Assembly (NCBI GenBank): GCA_041394725.1
Contig: JAWKHR010000015.1
Span: forward strand, 62,001 to 126,000
Origin: JAWKHR01 sp041394725
GTDB taxonomy: Bacteria > Acidobacteriota > Vicinamibacteria > Vicinamibacterales > SCN-69-37
Reading direction: 5' to 3'
Length of the DNA stretch: 64,000 nucleotides
Part shown: in pieces, positions 17,205-26,198 of the stretch
Numbering within the stretch: the first letter of the stretch is position 1
How the letters are laid out: the number at the start of each line of letters is the position of its first letter
Position numbers and translations under genes: made by a program
The notes under the pieces: model-generated
Told to the model about the DNA's origin: nothing
Seen by the model: the letters and a program-made list of their open reading frames with translations, nothing else
Database searches by the model: none

Positions 17205-17632
17205 CGACGGTCGTGCTCGCGCTGCAGGACGTGGCCGCGGTGCCCGGCCCGGAGCTGGTGCCGCCGATTGGCCGGACGCTCGGCGCGCTGGCCGTCGTCC
17301 TCGCGCTGCTGGTCGCGCTGGTCTGGCTCTTCAAGCGCGGGATGCTCGCGCGTCCGAAGGCGTCGGGTCTGAGCGTGGAGACCGCGCTGCCGCTCGGTGA
17401 CCGGCGGTCGCTCGTCGTGGTCACGGTCGAGGGCCGCCGGCTGCTGCTGGGGCTCGGGCCGGGCCACGTCTCGCTCGTCACCGAACTCGAGAAGCCGCCG
17501 GCCTCGCCGGCGCAGGCGCTGACGCCCGGGTCGCCCGGGCCCGCGATGACGCCGCCGTCGTTCGAGCACGCGATGACGCGGGCGACGCTCGAGGGCGCGG
17601 CGACGCGGCCGGCGGGCGGAGGCGTGGCGTGA
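17201..17632 (+). CDS. fliO: Flagellar biosynthesis protein FliO
   Basis: 143 residues, GTG start in a GTGA overlap with fliN. FliO helps assemble the FliP ring of the export gate. One transmembrane helix (LGALAVVLALLVALVWLF, residues about 27-44) is followed by the cytoplasmic FliO fold: LSVETALPLGDRRSLVVVTVEGRRLLLGLGPGHVSLVTEL. A Pro/Ala/Thr-rich tail ends the protein. FliO is poorly conserved, so placement between fliN and fliP supports the call. The stop overlaps the fliP start. Confidence 0.9.
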   Translation: MTTVVLALQDVAAVPGPELVPPIGRTLGALAVVLALLVALVWLFKRGMLARPKASGLSVETALPLGDRRSLVVVTVEGRRLLLGLGPGHVSLVTELEKPPASPAQALTPGSPGPAMTPPSFEHAMTRATLEGAATRPAGGGVA

Positions 17633-18387
17633 CGGCCGTGTCCCGCCGCGCGGTCGGGCTCGCCGTCCTGGTCGGGCTGGTGCTGCTGGTGCCGGCGGTG
17701 GCCGCGGCGCAGGCGCCGGCGCCGCCGCAGGACCTGTCGGTCCAGATCGACGGCCTCGGCGCGGTCTCGGCGCCGCTGCAGATCGTCGTCCTCCTGACGC
17801 TGCTGACGTTCGTGCCGGCGGCGCTGGTGATGATGACGTCGTTCACGCGCATCGCCATCGTGTTCCACTTCCTGCGGCAGGCGCTGGGCACGCAGGAGAT
17901 GCCGTCGAACCAGATGGTCATCGGCCTCACGCTCTTCCTGACGATCTTCATCATGGCGCCGACCGCGTCGCAGGTGAACGAGCTCGCGGTGCAGCCGGCG
18001 CTGGCGGGGCAGATCGACGTGGCGACGGCGCTCGAGCGCGGCGCGCCGCCGCTGCGCGCGTTCATGCTGCGGCAGACGCGCGAGTCGGACCTCGCGCTCT
18101 TCGTCGAGCTGGCGCGGCTGCCGCGTCCGGCCTCGTCGGCGGACCTGCCGATGCGCGTGGTCATCCCGGCGTTCGCGATCTCGGAGCTCAAGACGGGCTT
18201 CCAGATGGGGTTCTTCCTGTTCGTCCCGTTCCTGCTCATCGACCTGGTCGTCTCGACCACGCTGCTCTCGATGGGCATGCTGCAGCTGCCGCCGATGATG
18301 ATCTCGCTGCCGTTCAAGGTGCTGCTGTTCGTGATGATCGACGGCTGGAACCTGCTGGTCGGCTCGCTCGTGCGGAGTTTTCTCTAG
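17629..18387 (+). CDS. fliP: Flagellar export gate protein FliP
   Basis: 252 residues, GTG start. FliP is a core subunit of the FliPQR gate. A cleavable signal peptide is visible (LAVLVGLVLLVPAVAAAQAPA), as in other FliP proteins. Family motifs follow: LQIVVLLTLLTFVPAALVMMTSFTRIAIVFHFLRQALGTQEMPSNQ, and the C-terminal VVIPAFAISELKTGFQMGFFLFVPFLLIDLVVSTTLLSMGMLQLPP with FKVLLFVMIDGWNLLVGSLV. Length is normal. fliQ follows after 36 bases. Confidence 0.97.
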   Translation: MTAVSRRAVGLAVLVGLVLLVPAVAAAQAPAPPQDLSVQIDGLGAVSAPLQIVVLLTLLTFVPAALVMMTSFTRIAIVFHFLRQALGTQEMPSNQMVIGLTLFLTIFIMAPTASQVNELAVQPALAGQIDVATALERGAPPLRAFMLRQTRESDLALFVELARLPRPASSADLPMRVVIPAFAISELKTGFQMGFFLFVPFLLIDLVVSTTLLSMGMLQLPPMMISLPFKVLLFVMIDGWNLLVGSLVRSFL

Positions 18388-18423
18388 GCGTCTGAGGGTC
18401 GGGGGGCCGGCCCGGAGGAGAGC

Positions 18424-18693
18424 ATGTCGGAAGCGCTGGTGCTTGGCATCGTCCGCCAGGCCATCGAGACCGCGGTCATCATCTCGCTGCCCATGCTGGC
18501 GGTCGGGCTGGCCGTCGGCGTGCTGGTCAGCATCATGCAGACCATCACCTCGATCCAGGACAACATCCTGTCGTTCATCCCGCGGGCCGCGGCGATCTTC
18601 GTCGTCTTCGCCCTGACGTTCCCGTGGATGCTGCGGGTCGTCACGGGCTTCGCCGCCGCCGTGATCCGCCAGCTGCCCGACCTGGTGCGATGA
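18424..18693 (+). CDS. fliQ: Flagellar export gate protein FliQ
   Basis: 89 residues with two transmembrane helices (AIETAVIISLPMLAVGLAVGVLVSIMQ and AAAIFVVFALTFPWMLRVV). The conserved loop TITSIQDNILSFIPRA is intact. FliQ wraps around the FliP5-FliR1 core of the gate. A GGAGGAG-like site (CCGGAGGAGAGC, near 18412-18423) precedes the ATG. Its last codons overlap the fliR ATG by four bases. Confidence 0.96.
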   Translation: MSEALVLGIVRQAIETAVIISLPMLAVGLAVGVLVSIMQTITSIQDNILSFIPRAAAIFVVFALTFPWMLRVVTGFAAAVIRQLPDLVR

Positions 18694-19448
18694 ACGGCTT
18701 CGAGTCGGTGGCGACGCTCGCGATCCTGTTCGTGCGCCCGGGCATGCTCGTGCTCGCGACGCCGTTCCTGGGGTCCAACTACGCGCCGCCGCAGCTGCGG
18801 GTGGGCCTGATGGTGCTGCTGACCATCCTGCTCGCGCCGTTCGTCGCCGTGCCCGCGCCGCTCGCCGTCAGCGGGCTGGTCGCCGTCGTCGCGCGCGAGA
18901 TGGCCATCGGGCTCGCGATCGCGCTCGCGATCCGGGCCGTCATCGTCGGCGCCGAGTTCGCGGGCCACTTCTCGGGGTACCAAATCGGCCTCTCCGTCGG
19001 ATCCTTGATTGACCCGATCACGGGCGTCCGCAACAACATCTTCGCGATCCTGTACGCCAACCTGACGATCGTCATCTGCTTCGCGACCAACGCGCACCAC
19101 CTGGTGCTGCGGGCGCTCGTGGACTCCTACCGGACGCTGCCGATCGGCCTCGGCGGCATCGACCCGGGGGCGACCGCGGGCGTGGCGGCGCTGCTCGGCG
19201 TGGTCTTCGTTCTGGGCGTGCGGATCGCGGCGCCCGTCATCATCGTGCTGCTGCTCGTGGAGCTGGCGCTGGGCCTCCTCGGCCGCGTGGCGCCGGCGCT
19301 CAACGTCATGATCGCGGGCGCCCCCGTGCGCCTGCTGCTCGGGCTGCTCGTCATCAGCGCGACGCTGCTCGTGCTGCCGTCGCTCGTCCGCACCTACGTG
19401 CCGATCGCGCTGCGGGTGGCGGGGCAGCTGGCCGGGGGGCTCCGGTAG
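18690..19448 (+). CDS. fliR: Flagellar export gate protein FliR
   Basis: 252 residues, polytopic. FliR provides the single FliR subunit that closes the FliP ring. Recognisable stretches are FVRPGMLVLATPFLGSNYAPPQLRVGLMVLLTILLAPFV, AREMAIGLAIALAIRAVIVGAEFAGHFSGYQIGLSVGSLIDP, and LNVMIAGAPVRLLLGLLVISATLLVLPSLV. The ATG at 18690 is in an ATGA overlap with fliQ and gives the normal N-terminus; the upstream open frame runs antisense-like through fliQ and has no similarity. Confidence 0.95.
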   Translation: MNGFESVATLAILFVRPGMLVLATPFLGSNYAPPQLRVGLMVLLTILLAPFVAVPAPLAVSGLVAVVAREMAIGLAIALAIRAVIVGAEFAGHFSGYQIGLSVGSLIDPITGVRNNIFAILYANLTIVICFATNAHHLVLRALVDSYRTLPIGLGGIDPGATAGVAALLGVVFVLGVRIAAPVIIVLLLVELALGLLGRVAPALNVMIAGAPVRLLLGLLVISATLLVLPSLVRTYVPIALRVAGQLAGGLR

Positions 19449-19451
19449 GCC

Positions 19452-20525
19452 ATGGCGTCGCAGGGCGGCGGGGAGCGCCACGAGAAACCCACCAGCAAGC
19501 GCATCAAGGACGCGCGCGAGAAGGGCCAGGTCGCCCGGAGCCGCGACCTGTCGGGCGCGCTGTCGCTCTTCGGCGTCACGCTCGCGCTCGCGTGGTTCGG
19601 CGGCACGATGATCGCCAACGCCACGTGGCGGATGCAGGCGGCCTTCACGACGGCCGGCGACCAGGCCCGCGCCACGCTCGAGCCCAGCTACATCGCCTCG
19701 ACGTTCCGTGCCGACGGCTGGCTGCTGTGCGTGATCCTCGGCCCGCCGGTGGTGGCCGCCGCGCTGTTCTCGATGGCGGGCAGCTTCGCCCAGATCGGGT
19801 TCGCGTTCTCGCCGAAGGCGCTCCACGTCAACTGGAACCGCCTCAACCCGTCGTCGGGCTTCGCCCGCCTCGGGCCGAAGCAGGCGCTGCCCGAGCTCGT
19901 CAAGGCGTTCGTCGGCATCGCCGCGGTGGGCTCCGTCGCGTGGCTGTTCCTCTGGCAGTTCACGCCGCTGGCGGTGGGGCTCACCGGGATGCACCCGGTC
20001 GACGCCGCCGCGTACGGCTGGGACCGGCTCTGGACGCTGCTCTGGCGCGCGTGTCTGGTGCTCGCGTTCCTGGCGGGCGCCGACTACGGGCTCCAGTACT
20101 GGCGCTGGTACGACCAGCTGAAGATGACGCGCCAGGAAGTGCGCGACGAGGCGCGGCTCCAGGAAGGCAGCCCCGAGATCAAGGCGCGCGTGCGGCGCGC
20201 CCAGCGCGAGATGAGCCAGCGGCGGATGCTGCAGGCCGTCAAGACCGCCACGGTCGTGGTCACCAACCCGACCCACTTCGCCGTGGCGCTCGATACCGGC
20301 GCACCGAGATGGTCGCGCCGGTCGTGGTGGCCAAGGGGGGACCTGATGGCCGCGAAGATCCGCGAGGTCGCGGCGCGCCACGGCGTGCCCATCGTCGAGA
20401 ACGTCACGCTCGCCCGCGCGCTGCACGCCGGCGTCGAGGTGGGCGAGACCATTCCGGCGGCGCTCTTCGGCGCCGTCGCCGAAGTGCTGGCGTACTCCGT
20501 GCGCCTCAAGCAGCTGGTGCTCTGA
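19452..20525 (+). CDS. flhB: Flagellar export switch protein FlhB, with a 16-residue out-of-frame stretch
   Basis: 357 residues. FlhB has four membrane helices and a cytoplasmic domain that self-cleaves at Asn-Pro-Thr-His and sets substrate specificity. The start (HEKPTSKRIKDAREKGQVARSRDLSGA) and the NPTH site (272-275) are intact, as is the end (IREVAARHGVPIVENVTLARALHAGVEVGETIP). Residues 281-296 (DTGAPRWSRRSWWPRG) do not fit the family. The same bases in the neighbouring frame give RYRRTEMVAPVVVAKGG, which is the expected FlhB sequence. One base seems lost near 20291 and two near 20338, so the frame is restored. The altered piece lies just after the cleavage site and could disturb the switch, unless it is a sequencing error. 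Confidence 0.9.
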   Translation: MASQGGGERHEKPTSKRIKDAREKGQVARSRDLSGALSLFGVTLALAWFGGTMIANATWRMQAAFTTAGDQARATLEPSYIASTFRADGWLLCVILGPPVVAAALFSMAGSFAQIGFAFSPKALHVNWNRLNPSSGFARLGPKQALPELVKAFVGIAAVGSVAWLFLWQFTPLAVGLTGMHPVDAAAYGWDRLWTLLWRACLVLAFLAGADYGLQYWRWYDQLKMTRQEVRDEARLQEGSPEIKARVRRAQREMSQRRMLQAVKTATVVVTNPTHFAVALDTGAPRWSRRSWWPRGDLMAAKIREVAARHGVPIVENVTLARALHAGVEVGETIPAALFGAVAEVLAYSVRLKQLVL

Positions 20526-20549
20526 CGGAGCGCCCTGAAGAACCGCGTC

Positions 20550-22602
20550 ATGTCCACCGCCACCGCCACCGCCACCGCGCTCCGGCCCGCCTTCCGCCCG
20601 GCCCACCTGCTCGCGCCCACGGCCGTCATGGCCGTCGTGCTGCTGATGGTGGTGCCGCTGCCGCCGATCGTCCTCGACCTGCTCCTGTCGATCGACATCG
20701 GCCTCGCGGTCGTGCTCCTGCTGACCGCGATCTACGTGCGGCAGCCGGTCGAGTTCTCGGTCTTCCCGTCGTTGCTTCTCCTGCTCACGCTGATCCGGCT
20801 GTCGCTCAACGTCGCGTCCACGCGGCTCGTCCTGCTCAACGGTGCGCAGGGCATCGACGCCGCCGGCCACGTGATCATGTCGTTCGGGCAGTTCGTCGTC
20901 GGCGGCAACTTCGTCGTCGGCATCGTCGTCTTCGCGGTGCTCATCGTCATCCAGTTCCTCGTCATCAACCACGGCGCGGTCCGCATCTCGGAGGTCACCG
21001 CGCGGTTCACCCTCGACGCGATGCCGGGCCGCCAGATGGCGATCGACGCCGACCTGAACGCGGGCGCGATCGACGAGCAGGAGGCGCGGATCCGCCGCGA
21101 CCGCGTGCGCCGCGAGGCCGACTTCTACGGCGCCATGGACGGCGCGATCCGCTTCACCCAGCGCGACGCGCTGGCCGCGGTCATCATCACGTTCGTCAAC
21201 ATCATCGCCGGACTCATCATCGGCGTCGTCCAGCACGGCCTCGACCTGGCCACCGCGGCCGAGACCTACACGATCCTGACCGTGGGCGAGGGCCTCGTCA
21301 CCGCCATCCCGGCGCTGCTCGTCTCCATGTCGGGCGGCCTCATCACGACGCGCGCCGCCTCCGAGTCGAACCTCGGCGAGGAGGTCGCTATCCAGCTGCT
21401 CGCGCGGTCGCGGCCGCTGGCGGTCGCCGCGGCGGTGCTCGTCGGGCTCGCCCTGATTCCGGGCCTCCCGAAGGTCTCGTTCCTGCTCGTGGCCGCCGTG
21501 CTCGGCGGCCGCCTGGGCCAACCGGGCGACGGGGCGGACGCCGCGGTCGCCGAGGTCGAGGAGGCGCCGCCCGCCGACGCGGTCGACGCCGTCGTGGCCG
21601 TCGATCCGCTCGATCGAGGTCGGCTACGCCCTCGTCACCATCGTGGACGAGAAGCAGGGCGGCACGCTGCTCAGCCGCGTCAAGTCGATCCGCCGCCAGA
21701 TCGCCTCAGAGACCGGGATGGTCGTGCCGCCCGTGCACGTCGCCGACAACCTGCAGCTCGGCCCGCGCACCTACGCGATCCTCGTCAAGGGCGTCGAGGT
21801 CGCCCGCGGCGACCTGTTCCCGGACCGGCTGCTCGCGATCAACCCCGGCACCGTCTCGGCGAAGCTCGACGGCGTCAACACCCGCGAGCCGGCCTTCGGC
21901 CTGCCCGCCGTCTGGATTGCGGCCGACCGGCGCGACGCCGCCCTCGCGGCCGGCTACACCGTCGTGGACCCGACGACCGCGCTCTCGACGCACCTCTCCG
22001 AGGTCATCCGCGCCTTCCTGCCGGACCTGCTCACGCGGCAGCAGACCAAGGACCTCGTCGACCGCATCGCGCAGACCTCGCCGAAGCTCGTCGAGGAACT
22101 GGTGCCGAAGGTCGCCTCGATCGGCGACGTCCAGCGCGTGCTCCGCCAGCTCCTGCGCGAGCGCGTCCCCGTCCGCGACCTGACGACCATCCTCGAGGCC
22201 ATGGCCGACGCCTCGACCGCGTCGAAGGACCCCGACGTGGTCGGGGAGGCCGTGCGCGCCGCCGTCGGCCGGGCCATCTGCCGGCCCTACCAGTCCGACA
22301 ACGGCGAGCTGCGGGTCATCACCCTCTCGCCGGCCGTCGAGGACACCCTGGCCGGCTCGCTGACCCGGACCGACCGCGGGACCGTCCTGGCCGTGGACCC
22401 GGCCAAGGCCCAGATCCTGGCCCAGCGGCTGGGGGAGGCGCTGGCCACGGAGGATCTGGCACAGCCTGTGCTTTTGTGTTCCCCGACGCTGCGGCCGCAC
22501 CTCTGGCGCCTGTTCTCGCGGGCGCTGCCGCACGTCGCGGTCTTGTCGCACGCCGAGGTGCCACCACAGGTTCGCGTCGTCTCGGTGGCGACGCTGGAGT
22601 GA
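20550..22602 (+). CDS. flhA: Flagellar export gate protein FlhA, interrupted by a frameshift
   Basis: FlhA is the nonameric gate with eight membrane helices and a cytoplasmic ring that receives chaperone-substrate complexes. The N-terminal half is normal up to Leu354 (codon 21609-21611): VEFSVFPSLLLLLTLIRLSLNVASTRLVL, MPGRQMAIDADLNAG, LVTAIPALLVSMSGGLITTRAA. The frame then runs into nonsense. The C-terminal half continues from 21610 in the next frame as SIEVGYALVTIVDEKQGGTLL through VHVADNLQLGPRTYAILVKGVEV to the end at 22602 (330 residues). Joined, the halves give about 685 residues, the usual length. The simplest reading is loss of two bases in an original CTCTCG at 21609-21612. A decayed gene, an assembly error and recoding remain possible. 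Confidence 0.88.
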
Positions 22603-22603
22603 C

Positions 22604-23632
22604 ATGCACGTCAAGCGCGTTTACCGTCCGACCGTGCGGGAAGCCCTGGCTGAGGCGCGTGCCCAGCTGGGCCCGGGGGCGCTGGTCCTCTCGACCGAGC
22701 TCGTCCCGGCGGCCGGCTGGCGCGGCTGGCTCGGCCAGCGGGTCGTCCGCCTGACCGCCGCCGCCGAGCGCCCGGCTCCCGAGCCGGCGCCCGCCGAGGT
22801 GTCGGCCCGACGGCCGGACGTGACGGCGGACCGACAGCCGGAGCCCGAGATCACCACGGCCGGACGGCTGGGGGTGGTGGCGCGGCTGACCGCGGCGGGT
22901 CTGGACCGTGGGCTGGCGGCGTCGATTGCCTCGAGGCTGAGCGACCACGAGTGCCGCCTGGCCTCCGAGGACTCGCTGCGTGCCGCGCTGACCGCCGAGC
23001 TCGAGGCCATCGCGGCCTCGGACCCCGACTACGCCCGCTGCGAGGTCTTCGTCGGCCCCCCCGGGGTGGGCAAGACGACGACGATCGCGAAGATCGCCGC
23101 GCAGGAGCGCGCGCGGCACGGCCGTACGCTCGCGCTCGTGGCCGCGGATGCCTTCCGCGCCGGTGCCGTCGACCAGCTCCGGAGCTACGCGGCGATCGTG
23201 CAGTCGCCGTTCCGCGTCGCGCGCAGCGCCGAGGAACTGGGCGCCGCGCTGTCGGCTGCGCGCATCCCGGCCCTGGTCGACACCGCCGGCCGGTCGCCGG
23301 CCGACGAGGCGATGGCCGGGTTCGCGGAGGTGCTCGAGCGCCGCCGCAGCGTGCGCACGCACCTGGTGCTCGCCGCCGACACCTCGCCGGTGGCCGCGCG
23401 CCGCATCTTCGACCGCTACGCGCCGCTCCGGCCGAGCCGCGTGGTGATCACCAAGCTCGACGAATCGGATTCGGTCATGCCTCTGCTCGGCGTCGTCCGC
23501 GACCAGGGCCTGCCCGTGTCCTACCTGGCCGGGGGGCAGCGCGTGCCGGAGGATCTCTGGCGCGCGACGCCGGCGGTGCTCGCCGCCACGCTGCTGGGCG
23601 ACCCGGCGCTGGAGGATCGGACGTGCCACTGA
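22604..23632 (+). CDS. flhF: Flagellar SRP-type GTPase FlhF
   Basis: 342 residues. FlhF sets flagellar number and position together with FlhG. The N-terminal basic domain (MHVKRVYRPTVREALAEARAQLGPGALVLST) is followed by a Pro/Ala-rich linker and the NG GTPase domain. That domain contains G1 GPPGVGKTTTIAKIAA, ALVAADAFRAGAVDQLRSYA, G3 as LVDTAGRSPADEAM, and the specificity motif ITKLDESDSVMP. The gene starts two bases after the flhA stop and overlaps flhG by ten bases. The flhF-flhG pair implies controlled polar or numeric placement, though the pattern cannot be predicted. Confidence 0.96.
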   Translation: MHVKRVYRPTVREALAEARAQLGPGALVLSTELVPAAGWRGWLGQRVVRLTAAAERPAPEPAPAEVSARRPDVTADRQPEPEITTAGRLGVVARLTAAGLDRGLAASIASRLSDHECRLASEDSLRAALTAELEAIAASDPDYARCEVFVGPPGVGKTTTIAKIAAQERARHGRTLALVAADAFRAGAVDQLRSYAAIVQSPFRVARSAEELGAALSAARIPALVDTAGRSPADEAMAGFAEVLERRRSVRTHLVLAADTSPVAARRIFDRYAPLRPSRVVITKLDESDSVMPLLGVVRDQGLPVSYLAGGQRVPEDLWRATPAVLAATLLGDPALEDRTCH

Positions 23633-24474
23633 CGCCCGCGCGGCCGCCGGCCACCACGATTGCCGTCACGAGCGGCAAGGGTGGCGTCGGCAAGACCAGC
23701 CTGACGATCAACCTCGCCGTGTCGATGGCGCGTCTCGGTCACCGGGTCGGCATCCTCGACGCGGACTTCGCGCTCGGCAACATCGACGTGCTGCTGGGCC
23801 TGACGCCGGAGCATCACCTGGGCGCGGTGCTCGACGGCACGAAGCGCGTCGGCGACGTCATGCTCGAGGGGCCGTCCGGCGTGCGGATCATCCCGGCGGG
23901 CAGCGGCGTGCGTGAGCTCGCGGCGCTCGACGAGGTGCGGTGGGCGCGGCTGCGCGAGGCGATCCGCGAGGCCGCGTCGATGCTCGACTTCCTGTTGATC
24001 GACACGGCCACCGGCCTGACCGACAACGTGCTCGACCTCGTCCAGCTCGCCGACTACGTGCTCGTCCTGACCTCGTACGACCCGGCGGCCGTCGTCGACG
24101 CCTACGCGATGATCAAGTGCATCACCGCCGGCAACCGCCAGAAGGAGATTGGCGTCGTCGTCAACTCCGCGTCGGACGCCGAGCAGGGCACGATCGTCTT
24201 CCGTCAGATTTCGCTCGCGGCCGATCGGTTCCTCAACCGGCAGCTGCGCTACGACGGGCACGTCGTCGAGGACCACGCCGTCCGCGACGCCGGCCTGACG
24301 CAGTCGCCGCTGGTGGGGTCCGACAACCCGGGCCCGGCGGGCCGCTGCATCCGCCGGCTGGCCTGCAAGCTGGTCGCCTCGCGACCGTCCGCGTCGGGCC
24401 CGTGGCCCGGGCCGCTGGGCCTGGTGCCGGCGACGGGCGCGGCCGCGGGCGTGGGAGCCCCGCCATGCGCGTGA
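23623..24474 (+). CDS. flhG: Flagellar number regulator FlhG (FleN, MinD-like ATPase)
   Basis: 283 residues, GTG start (MPLTPARPP), overlapping flhF by ten bases. It has the deviant Walker A of the MinD/ParA family, TSGKGGVGKTSLTINLAVSMARLGHRVGILDADFALGNIDVLLGL, and the conserved LLIDTATGLTDNVLDLVQLADYVLVLTSYDPAAVVDAYAMIK. FlhG stimulates FlhF GTPase and, in species with FleQ-type regulators, also inhibits that regulator. The receiver-degenerate regulator at 4589-6004 is the obvious partner. The last 60 residues are Pro/Gly/Ala-rich and may not form a standard membrane-targeting helix. Confidence 0.93.
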   Translation: MPLTPARPPATTIAVTSGKGGVGKTSLTINLAVSMARLGHRVGILDADFALGNIDVLLGLTPEHHLGAVLDGTKRVGDVMLEGPSGVRIIPAGSGVRELAALDEVRWARLREAIREAASMLDFLLIDTATGLTDNVLDLVQLADYVLVLTSYDPAAVVDAYAMIKCITAGNRQKEIGVVVNSASDAEQGTIVFRQISLAADRFLNRQLRYDGHVVEDHAVRDAGLTQSPLVGSDNPGPAGRCIRRLACKLVASRPSASGPWPGPLGLVPATGAAAGVGAPPCA

Positions 24475-25214
24475 GACCGCCGGCCGTCGATCGGGCCGAG
24501 CGCGACGCGCTCGTGCTGGCGCACGTGGACCTGGTGAAGGCGATGGCGAGCCGGCTCGGCCGCCGCCTGCCGGCGCAGGTCGAGGTGCCGGACCTCGTGA
24601 GCGTCGGGGTGCTGGGACTCATCGACGCGGCCACGCGGTACCAGCCGTCGCTCGGCGTGCCGTTCGAGGCCTTCGCGCGCCGGCGGATCAACGGCGCGAT
24701 GCTCGACGCGCTGCGCGGGCTGGACTGGGTGCCGCGCTCGGTGCGCCGGCTGCAGCGCGACGTGGACCGCGCGATCGGCGACCTGCGCCACGCGCTCGGG
24801 CGCGAGCCGGAGGCGCCCGAGATCGCCGAGGCGCTCGGCGTGACCGAGGACGTCTACGGCGAGATGCTCGACGAGCTGCGCTCGGCCGACCTGGCCGTGA
24901 TGCGGCAGTCCGGCGGCGAGCGCGACGGCTTCAACGAGATCGAGGTCGCGATCGACGGCGGCGACGGCCCGCACTCGCTGCTCGAGCGCAACGAGCTGCG
25001 CCGGCGGCTGGCCGAGGCGCTCGCCAAGCTGCCGCCGCGCGAACGCCACATCCTCGCGCTCTACTACGACCAGGAACTCACGCTCGCCGAGATCGGCGAG
25101 GTCATCGGCGTCGGGGAGTCGCGCGTGTCCCAGCTGCGGAGCCAGGCCATCGCCCGGCTGCGCTCGCTGATGCGCGAGTCCATCGACGGCTACCAGGGAC
25201 GGCAGGCGTCATGA
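24465..25214 (+). CDS. fliA: Flagellar sigma factor FliA (sigma28)
   Basis: 249 residues. FliA directs RNA polymerase to late flagellar promoters. Region 2 has DLVSVGVLGLIDAATRYQPSLGVPFEAFARRRINGAMLDALRGLDWVPRSVRR. Region 3 includes LGREPEAPEIAEALGV, and region 4 is LPPRERHILALYYDQELTLAEIGEVIGVGESRVSQLRSQAI. The ATG at 24465 overlaps flhG by ten bases. The anti-sigma factor FlgM is encoded at 32393, and five promoters with the matching sequence are visible in the window. Confidence 0.96.
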   Translation: MRVRPPAVDRAERDALVLAHVDLVKAMASRLGRRLPAQVEVPDLVSVGVLGLIDAATRYQPSLGVPFEAFARRRINGAMLDALRGLDWVPRSVRRLQRDVDRAIGDLRHALGREPEAPEIAEALGVTEDVYGEMLDELRSADLAVMRQSGGERDGFNEIEVAIDGGDGPHSLLERNELRRRLAEALAKLPPRERHILALYYDQELTLAEIGEVIGVGESRVSQLRSQAIARLRSLMRESIDGYQGRQAS

Positions 25215-26197
25215 CGGGCCGCATTCTGTCGCAGGACGAGATCGACGCGCTGCTCTCGGTCGCCGCCGGGGCCAACGCCCAGAAGTCGGCCGCCGCCGTC
25301 GGCCCGGTGACGCGCTACAACTTCCGGCGCCCGGACCGCGTCTCGAAGGAGCAGATCCACGCGCTGCAGTTCCTCCACGAGCGCTGCGCGCGGAACCTCT
25401 CGACCGCGTTTTCCGCGCACCTGCGGACCGCGATCACCCTCTCGGTGGCGTCCGTCGAGCAGCTCTCCTACGGCGAGTTCCTCGGCGCGCTCACCGACCC
25501 GACCGCGTTCTACGCCCTCGCCATCGACGGCTTCGAGGACCTGGGCGCGCTCGAGATCAACCCGGCGATCGCCTTCGCGATGCTCGACCGCATGCTCGGC
25601 GGCAACGGCCAGCCGACGCCGGTCAACCGGCCGCTCACCGAGATCGAGCAGCACGTGGTCGACGACGCGGTGCGGCGCCTGCTGGACGGCTTCTCCGAGG
25701 CCTGGCGCCCGGTGACGCAGCTGACGTTCCGCATCCGCGCGCGCGAGACCCGCCCGCAGATGCTGCAGGTCGCCGCGCCCAACGAGATCGTCGTCTCGGT
25801 GGTCTTCGACGTGAAGGTCGGCGACGTGCGCGGCCTGATCCAGCTCTGCATCCCGACCAACGTGGTCGAGACGGCCGGCACCTACTTCGCGAAGGCCTGG
25901 CAGCGCCAGCGGCGCGAGCTCACGGCCACCGAGCGCCAGTGGCTCGACGAGAACCTCGGCCGCGTGCCGGTGCCGCTCGTGCCGCTCATCCGGACCCGGC
26001 TCAAGGCGGCGGCCGTGCTGGCGCTCAAGCTCGGCGAGGTGGTCGCGCTGCCCCTGGCGGCCGACCAGCCGCTGGACCTGTATGCGGGCGGCGTGCGCAA
26101 GTTCACGGGCCGCCTCGCCTCCGACAACGGACGACTGATGGTGATGGTCGAGGGACGCGTGGACGAGACCGCGCTCGCGGCCAGGGGAGCGGCGTGA
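25211..26197 (+). CDS. fliM: Flagellar motor switch protein FliM
   Basis: 328 residues. FliM connects CheY-P binding to the rotor. The N-terminal peptide ILSQDEIDALLSV is the CheY-P docking segment. The middle domain has EQLSYGEFLGALTDPTAFYALAIDGFEDLGALEINPAIAFAMLDRMLGGNGQP, and the C-terminal SpoA domain has LGEVVALPLAADQPLDLYAGGVRKFTGRLAS. The intact EIDALL motif implies a CheY acts on this motor although no che gene lies in the window. The start overlaps the fliA stop (ATGA). Confidence 0.96.
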   Translation: MTGRILSQDEIDALLSVAAGANAQKSAAAVGPVTRYNFRRPDRVSKEQIHALQFLHERCARNLSTAFSAHLRTAITLSVASVEQLSYGEFLGALTDPTAFYALAIDGFEDLGALEINPAIAFAMLDRMLGGNGQPTPVNRPLTEIEQHVVDDAVRRLLDGFSEAWRPVTQLTFRIRARETRPQMLQVAAPNEIVVSVVFDVKVGDVRGLIQLCIPTNVVETAGTYFAKAWQRQRRELTATERQWLDENLGRVPVPLVPLIRTRLKAAAVLALKLGEVVALPLAADQPLDLYAGGVRKFTGRLASDNGRLMVMVEGRVDETALAARGAA

Positions 26198-26198
26198 C

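Noticed and set aside
18384..21521. Very long open frame on the minus strand across fliQ, fliR, flhB and flhA
   Set aside because: It is antisense to well-recognised genes, is dominated by Arg, Asp, Gly and His as expected of a GC-rich mirror frame, and shows no family motif.
21600..21660. Programmed ribosomal frameshift in flhA
   Set aside because: No slippery run, stop codon at the site or stimulatory stem is apparent, and flhA is not known to need recoding; loss of two bases explains the data more simply.
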